Below are positions 14,662-18,601 of a DNA stretch of 18,601 nucleotides, in pieces; the first letter of the stretch is position 1; every line of letters starts with the position of its first letter. The stretch spans positions 1-18,601 of the forward strand of contig JAJUHH010000015.1 in the NCBI GenBank assembly GCA_029267975.1. Direction: 5' to 3'. The notes beneath the pieces were generated by a model. That model searched no databases. It saw nothing but the letters and a program-made list of their open reading frames with translations, and was not told the origin of the DNA. A program made the position numbers and the translations under genes. This stretch comes from Clostridiales bacterium (GTDB taxonomy: Bacteria; Bacillota; Clostridia; Lachnospirales; Lachnospiraceae).

Positions 14662-15150
14662 TTAAAGCAGTCTTTCTTTGCTTATGTAGCGTGTAGGCCA
14701 GAATTCATAGAGGTAGATTGATGCAACCCGTCCCTCAAATGCTTGAAACTGATTCGCTACCAAAGGCACTGCCTGATATATAACATCAGGCTTATCAATT
14801 AACATTGTTGTATGTGGCGTCCAATTATGGCTATCCCCAAAGTTCTCTTTCAAGTCAAGTAACTGTTTATTGGGGTCAGGTGCAATAAATAATACCCTAG
14901 CTCCTCCGAATATTCCGATATGGTTAAAGGTGATGGGAAATGACTTTGTCTTAGCGGCAACTTCCCTGAGCAGCTCTTTTATCTCAGCTTCCTGTGAAAC
15001 ATCATAAGTTCCCAGGGTGATATGCTGTGGTATATTCTTCGTATGCTCGCCCACGTAGCCCTTCGCATAAAGACTATTCTGTATGCTTGCTAAGCGTTCT
15101 TCTGTTTGTTGGTCATATCCTGCCATGACACATAAGAATTTGTCTTTCAT
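14662..15150 (-). CDS. 2H phosphoesterase / 2'-5' RNA ligase-like protein
   Basis: 162 residues from the chosen start. Two H-x-T motifs, H43-I-T45 (PQHITLGTYD) and H113-T-T115 (WTPHTTMLI), define the 2H phosphoesterase superfamily, which opens or forms 2'-5' or cyclic phosphate bonds in RNA or nucleotides. The spacing and the FNHIGIFGGARVLFIAP strand fit the YjcG/LigT-type fold. The physiological substrate is unknown. The in-frame ATG at 15195 adds 15 residues but lacks a ribosome site. ATG at 15150 has GGAGGG 8 nt upstream. The gene lies between the methyltransferase and the uncharacterised protein, with gaps of about 113 and 75 bp. Confidence 0.85.
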   Translation of the reverse strand: MKDKFLCVMAGYDQQTEERLASIQNSLYAKGYVGEHTKNIPQHITLGTYDVSQEAEIKELLREVAAKTKSFPITFNHIGIFGGARVLFIAPDPNKQLLDLKENFGDSHNWTPHTTMLIDKPDVIYQAVPLVANQFQAFEGRVASIYLYEFWPTRYISKERLL

Positions 15151-15263
15151 TGACTTCCCTCCTGTATAAGGATTTGGATATTGATAGCATATCACGAAAC
15201 TACTACTCAGCCAAGTAAAATAGCAGGTCCGCTTCTAAATGCGAACAACTGTGTAACCGATCA

Positions 15264-16046
15264 TTATGGCTTTCTTGCAAGTTGTAAGTCTATGGTATCG
15301 TAGATTGTAATTTGACCGCCTAAGCGATTAATAGCATCTTCTATTTCTGAGAAGAATTTATGTCTGGTATTCTCCTCTATTGCAATATGATCCGAATAAG
15401 TGCCTAGAAGGGATATGTACTCTTTGGCCGTAAACGTTCTGGTCCTATGATACAGATGATAGCTAACGTCAATAAAACCATACTTTAGCGCTAGCTCTGC
15501 ACGCTTCTTGGCTTCATCCATACTGTATTCGGTTGGTCCAAGGCCACCGGGCATATATACGGCATATATTTTTTGCAGTGCTTCATGAATTTCTTCTCTG
15601 CCCTTATCCTTGTAGGGATGATTAGCAAAACGAGCAAAGACACCACCACTTTTGAGCCTTTCATAAATCTTTGTATATCCGATCTCTTCCGGTATCCAGT
15701 GAAAGGCAGAGGCTGAGTAGATTAAATCATAGGAATTATTATTGCATTTAAAATCTTCAAACTTACTTGTCACTACTGAAAAGTTAGGGTACTCCCTGAA
15801 TTTGTGACGACACAACTCAGCGAAATTCTCACCATACTCCACTGCGGTTAAGGTACATCCGGTCTTTAGTATGGGCAGCGTTGCCTGTCCTCCTCCAATG
15901 CCGATCTCGATCACCTTGCTGGATTCATTCATGGGTATGTATCTGAAAATGTCTTCATATAACTCATTAATGTATCCTGGCCGCAATTTTTCATAAGTTT
16001 CGGCTACTGTATTAAAGGTCCATTCTAATCCTTTGATTACCGGCAT
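15264..16046 (-). CDS. Class I SAM-dependent methyltransferase
   Basis: 260 residues. The N-terminal FNTVAETYEKLRPGYINELYEDI is a frequent opening of small-molecule methyltransferases. Motif I is KVIEIGIGGGQAT (44-56), the acidic ribose ligand lies in TAVEYGENF, and YDLIYSASAFHWIPEE is motif IV. The substrate is not predictable; the closest general resemblance is to UbiE/trans-aconitate methyltransferase-type enzymes. The ribosome site (AGGAAAGGGTG) is good. It is separated from recR by a 202-bp gap containing the nested hairpin at 16146-16238, so it starts its own unit. Confidence 0.85.
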   Translation of the reverse strand: MPVIKGLEWTFNTVAETYEKLRPGYINELYEDIFRYIPMNESSKVIEIGIGGGQATLPILKTGCTLTAVEYGENFAELCRHKFREYPNFSVVTSKFEDFKCNNNSYDLIYSASAFHWIPEEIGYTKIYERLKSGGVFARFANHPYKDKGREEIHEALQKIYAVYMPGGLGPTEYSMDEAKKRAELALKYGFIDVSYHLYHRTRTFTAKEYISLLGTYSDHIAIEENTRHKFFSEIEDAINRLGGQITIYDTIDLQLARKP

Positions 16047-16145
16047 AGCTTACACCCTTTCCTGTATGTACTATATAAATGAAGTCTCAACACCTTATAA
16101 TATTTTCCATTTTACATTACATTTTAATAGAAATCTACTATTTGT

Positions 16146-16238
16146 TTAATGGCAGAAAAATAGACCTGAGACGGGAGTGAACCAATCACGGTTCACTGCA
16201 CCTATCCAGGTCTTAATTGTAGATATCTCTGCCATTAA
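16146..16238 (-). terminator. Nested hairpin terminator after recR
   Basis: Three stacked inverted repeats. The outer pair is TTAATGGCAGA/TCTGCCATTAA (16146-16156 with 16228-16238, 11 bp). The middle pair is AGACCTG/CAGGTCT (7 bp, 16162-16168 with 16207-16213). The inner pair is AGTGAACC/GGTTCACT (8 bp, loop AATCAC). On the minus strand the middle hairpin is followed by ATTTTTC, so it can terminate the dnaX-ybaB-recR transcript. The outer repeat is not needed for that. Confidence 0.65.
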
Positions 16239-16248
16239 GCTATTTCAA

Positions 16249-16845
16249 CTACAACTCCACTCTGCCCTCAAATGCCCTAAGCAGAGTGACTTCATCAATA
16301 TATTCCAAATCACCGCCAACCGGAATACCGCTGGCGATTCTGCTGACCTTGATCCCTGCCGGTTTGATCAGCTTACTTAAGTACATAGCGGTGGCCTCAC
16401 CCTCCAGGCTGGAGTTCGTAGCGATAATCACCTCGTCTACCTCTCCCTGAAGGCGCAGCATCAGCTCCTTGAGCTTGATATCGGCAGGGCCGATTCCAAG
16501 CATGGGTGAGATTGCACCATGAAGAACATGATAGACTCCCTCATACTTGCCGGTCTTCTCATAAGCTGCAAGATCTCTTGGGTTCTCCACCACCATAATC
16601 TGTCGCTTATTCCGTCCCGGTGAGGAACAGATTGGACAAAGCTCCTTATCCGTCAGGGTCAGGCATTCCTTACAGTAATGGATATTCTTCTTGGCATCAA
16701 CAATGGAAGCTGCCAGTCCTGCCACCTGCTCTTCCGGCATATTGATGATATGAAAGGCCAGCCGCTGGGCAGTCTTTGCCCCAATTCCCGGGAGTCTCGA
16801 CAATTCCTCTATTAACTTACTGATTTGTCTGCTGTAATAATCCAT
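16249..16845 (-). CDS. recR: Recombination mediator protein RecR
   Basis: 198 residues, standard length. RecR acts with RecF and RecO to load RecA on gapped DNA. Visible parts: the N-terminal helix-hairpin-helix (LSRLPGIGAKTAQRLAFHI, 16-34), a C4 zinc motif (C58, C61, C70, C73: HYCKECLTLTDKELCPIC), and the Toprim domain with VVENPRDL, GPADIKL and ATNSSLEGEATAMYL. Toward the C terminus come RIASGIPVGGDLEYIDEVTL and the closing Walker-B-like region. The ATG overlaps the ybaB stop by one base (TAATG), so translation is coupled. It is the last gene of the classic dnaX-ybaB-recR operon. Confidence 0.97.
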   Translation of the reverse strand: MDYYSRQISKLIEELSRLPGIGAKTAQRLAFHIINMPEEQVAGLAASIVDAKKNIHYCKECLTLTDKELCPICSSPGRNKRQIMVVENPRDLAAYEKTGKYEGVYHVLHGAISPMLGIGPADIKLKELMLRLQGEVDEVIIATNSSLEGEATAMYLSKLIKPAGIKVSRIASGIPVGGDLEYIDEVTLLRAFEGRVEL

Positions 16846-17198
16846 TAGAAAGGAAAGCCTCCAAGACCGCTCAGTCCGCCGGTAATCTGACTCATTGCTG
16901 CAGAAGATTCCTCTTCCATCTTACGAAGCGCTTCGTTGGTTGCAGCTACGATCAGGTCTTCTAACATCTCGATGTCATCGGGATCCACAACTTCCTTGCT
17001 TAATTTAACGGAAGTTACCTCCTTTTTACCGGATACCTTCACAGTAACAGCGCCACCGCCTGCGGTTGCTTCGTACTCTTTATCTTCAAGCTCCTTGGTC
17101 TTTTCCTCCATCTGCTTTTGCATTCTCTGAGCCTGCTTCATCAGATTACCCATATTTCCCGGAATACCTCCGCCCGGAAATCCACCTCTTTTAGCCAT
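16845..17198 (-). CDS. YbaB/EbfC family nucleoid-associated protein
   Basis: 117 residues. Gly/Met-rich start (GGFPGGGIPGNMGNLMKQAQ), then the family helix MQKQMEEKTKELEDKEYEA and the strand GGGAVTVKVSGKKEVTSVKL. The closing helix contains VDPDDIEMLEDLIVAATNEAL. It binds DNA as a dimer and is thought to act as a nucleoid or recombination accessory factor. The ribosome site AAAGGAG lies 10 nt before ATG. It sits between dnaX and recR, the usual position. Confidence 0.95.
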   Translation of the reverse strand: MAKRGGFPGGGIPGNMGNLMKQAQRMQKQMEEKTKELEDKEYEATAGGGAVTVKVSGKKEVTSVKLSKEVVDPDDIEMLEDLIVAATNEALRKMEEESSAAMSQITGGLSGLGGFPF

Positions 17199-17272
17199 TC
17201 TATTATTCTCCTTTCAGATGATTCTTTATTTTATATGATATTCCTAGGCCGCTTCCACTAAAAGTAAAGCAC

Positions 17273-18601
17273 CTATTCATATTGTATCGGCATTTTAATT
17301 AACTTTGACAGATCCGGAACATCTTCCATACGCTCCTGATTCCTGTCCAGATATTTTACATTGATTTGAACCTGTTTCTGAAGCAGGGCTGCAAAGGTAT
17401 CCTTAATCAGCTGCATATGTGTTTCCCGTTCAATGATATCCTTGTCCAGGGGATCTGTAACCACAAGCAAAAGTCCCTGATTACCGTCGATACTAAGCGT
17501 TGCACCCTGAAGAACCGTGGGTAGGGCAGGCGCCTTGCGCCCAACCTGCTTGATCACATTCTGCCAGTTAGCAGCAGCCTGTTTTAAATCCTCCGGTAAA
17601 GCCTCCGGCAATATTACCGGTGTCTGCCTGGCAGGCGCCTCCTCCTTTGGCGCTCCGCTTCTGGGAGCGGTAGACTGGGCAGCTTCTACTACCACACCAT
17701 GCTCCAGCTTCTCCTCCAGGGCACGGATTCGGCTGACCAGACTGTCAAGATTGACCTCCATCTCAGGTTTACACAGCTTAATCAAGGCAAGCTCAACTAA
17801 AACTCGCTTTCTGCTTGCATATCTGATCTGGTTGGACAGTTCCGAGAACACCCTGATATATCTCATCAGTGACTGCTCATCGATACTCTCCGCTTCCTTC
17901 TGTAAGATCGCAAGATTCTCAGTGGACATTTCTATCATAATATCTGAAATATCCTCTGTTGTCTTTACCAGCAAGAGGTTACGAAGATACCAGATAAAGT
18001 CGATTGTGAACTGACCAAGCTCCCGGCCGGAGCTTTCGATTTCCTCCAAAAGCCTGATGCAGGCCGAGACCTCCTGTGCCCTGATATTGCTTAAAAGCTT
18101 GGCAAACACCTGCGTGTCTACCGCTCCCAATACCTCCAGAACATTATCATAGGTCAGCTTTTGCCCCAGATAAAAGGAGATACACTGGTCTAATAAGCTT
18201 AAGGCATCTCGCATAGACCCATCCGCAACTCGCGCCACATATCGAAGGGCCTTATCCTCCGCTTCGATCTGCTCTGCTGCCATCAGCTCCGCCAGGCGCT
18301 CTGTGATGGTATCTATGGTAATGCGTTTAAAATCATATCGCTGGCACCTGGAAAGTATGGTTACCGGGATCTTGTGAACCTCTGTGGTCGCCAGAATAAA
18401 TATAACATAGGACGGCGGTTCCTCAATGGTTTTCAGCAAGGCATTGAAGGCTCCTGCCGAAAGCATATGAACCTCGTCTATAATATATACCTTATATTTG
18501 CCTTCTGTAGGAGAATACCTGACCTCCTCCACGATCTCACGGACATTGTCAACACCGTTATTGGAAGCGGCGTCAATTTCAATGACATTCATGGAGGTCT
18601 G
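17273..18601 (-). CDS. dnaX: DNA polymerase III subunit tau (DnaX), N terminus outside window
   Basis: 443 codons are visible; the gene enters from the right edge in frame (Gln-Thr-Ser precedes the internal Met at 18592, which is not the true start). DnaX is the clamp-loader motor of the replisome. Visible: IDAASNNGVDNVREI, Walker B VYIIDEVHMLS, sensor-1 IFILATTEVHKIP and the SRC arginine-finger motif ILSRCQRYDF. These are followed by the lid domain, the oligomerisation domain III and a Pro/Ala-rich linker (around 17660). A short C-terminal domain ends ...LSKLIKMPIQYE. Walker A and the zinc site lie beyond the window. I saw no A-AAA-AAG slippery run, so a gamma form is not evident. ybaB follows after 74 bp. 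Confidence 0.96.
   Translation of the reverse strand, partial: QTSMNVIEIDAASNNGVDNVREIVEEVRYSPTEGKYKVYIIDEVHMLSAGAFNALLKTIEEPPSYVIFILATTEVHKIPVTILSRCQRYDFKRITIDTITERLAELMAAEQIEAEDKALRYVARVADGSMRDALSLLDQCISFYLGQKLTYDNVLEVLGAVDTQVFAKLLSNIRAQEVSACIRLLEEIESSGRELGQFTIDFIWYLRNLLLVKTTEDISDIMIEMSTENLAILQKEAESIDEQSLMRYIRVFSELSNQIRYASRKRVLVELALIKLCKPEMEVNLDSLVSRIRALEEKLEHGVVVEAAQSTAPRSGAPKEEAPARQTPVILPEALPEDLKQAAANWQNVIKQVGRKAPALPTVLQGATLSIDGNQGLLLVVTDPLDKDIIERETHMQLIKDTFAALLQKQVQINVKYLDRNQERMEDVPDLSKLIKMPIQYE

Noticed and set aside
16176..16197. GGTTCACT hairpin as the T-arm of a tRNA
   Set aside because: No acceptor, anticodon or D-arm geometry and no CCA; the pairs fit a nested terminator hairpin instead.
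17517..18014. 165-codon open frame on plus opposite dnaX
   Set aside because: It is the reverse-complement shadow of dnaX, low in complexity (Ser/Leu/Ala rich), without a ribosome site.

Overview
The window reads as a chromosomal segment of a spore-forming anaerobic Firmicute, most likely Lachnospiraceae (Lachnoclostridium/Anaerocolumna-like). The reasons are the YyaC spore protease, the DUF5711 and CvpA membrane proteins, the DUF6472-like cysteine mini-protein, strong GGAGG ribosome sites and AT-rich spacers. Nearly all genes lie on the minus strand; only yyaC is on plus. No rRNA, tRNA, CRISPR array, insertion sequence or phage gene was seen.

Layout from left to right: (1) 1-4160: the start of a KDPG aldolase gene, a CvpA-type membrane protein, a DUF5711 beta-propeller-like membrane protein with a good promoter, and a LysM membrane protein whose cytoplasmic half looks like a catalytically dead MPN/JAMM domain. 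(2) 4161-4850: yyaC and a long two-way terminator hairpin. (3) 4914-7950: secD-secF, preceded by a small two-segment membrane or secreted protein (orf136) that ends in HAPP plus seven residues, and by a leader holding two near-identical 59-nt hairpin elements. (4) 7953-9700: a YvyF-like zinc-ribbon/HTH protein, a DUF6472-like gene interrupted by an in-frame amber codon, and a radical SAM gene broken by a one-base deletion. (5) 9807-16046: accessory metabolic genes. An XRE-methyltransferase fusion, an adenosine deaminase-like protein and a serine hydrolase form one operon; then come a HAD phosphatase, an unrecognised 330-residue protein, a 2H phosphoesterase and a methyltransferase. (6) 16146-18601: the conserved dnaX-ybaB-recR recombination/replication operon, with a nested hairpin terminator; dnaX runs off the right edge.

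The most interesting system is the secDF locus. Arrest peptides upstream of secDF are known to sense Sec activity, and some carry an R-A-P-P-like motif near the C terminus. Here orf136 has an N-terminal export signal, a second hydrophobic segment about 20 residues before HAPP, and a 3' end able to pair with the secD ribosome site. Its own mRNA leader offers an apparent antiterminator/terminator switch followed by a second copy of the same element that can hide the orf136 ribosome site. This suggests three layers of control on SecDF synthesis. The layout is read directly from the sequence; the regulatory function is inference. The second prominent oddity is the MPN-like/TM/LysM protein at 2465-3811.
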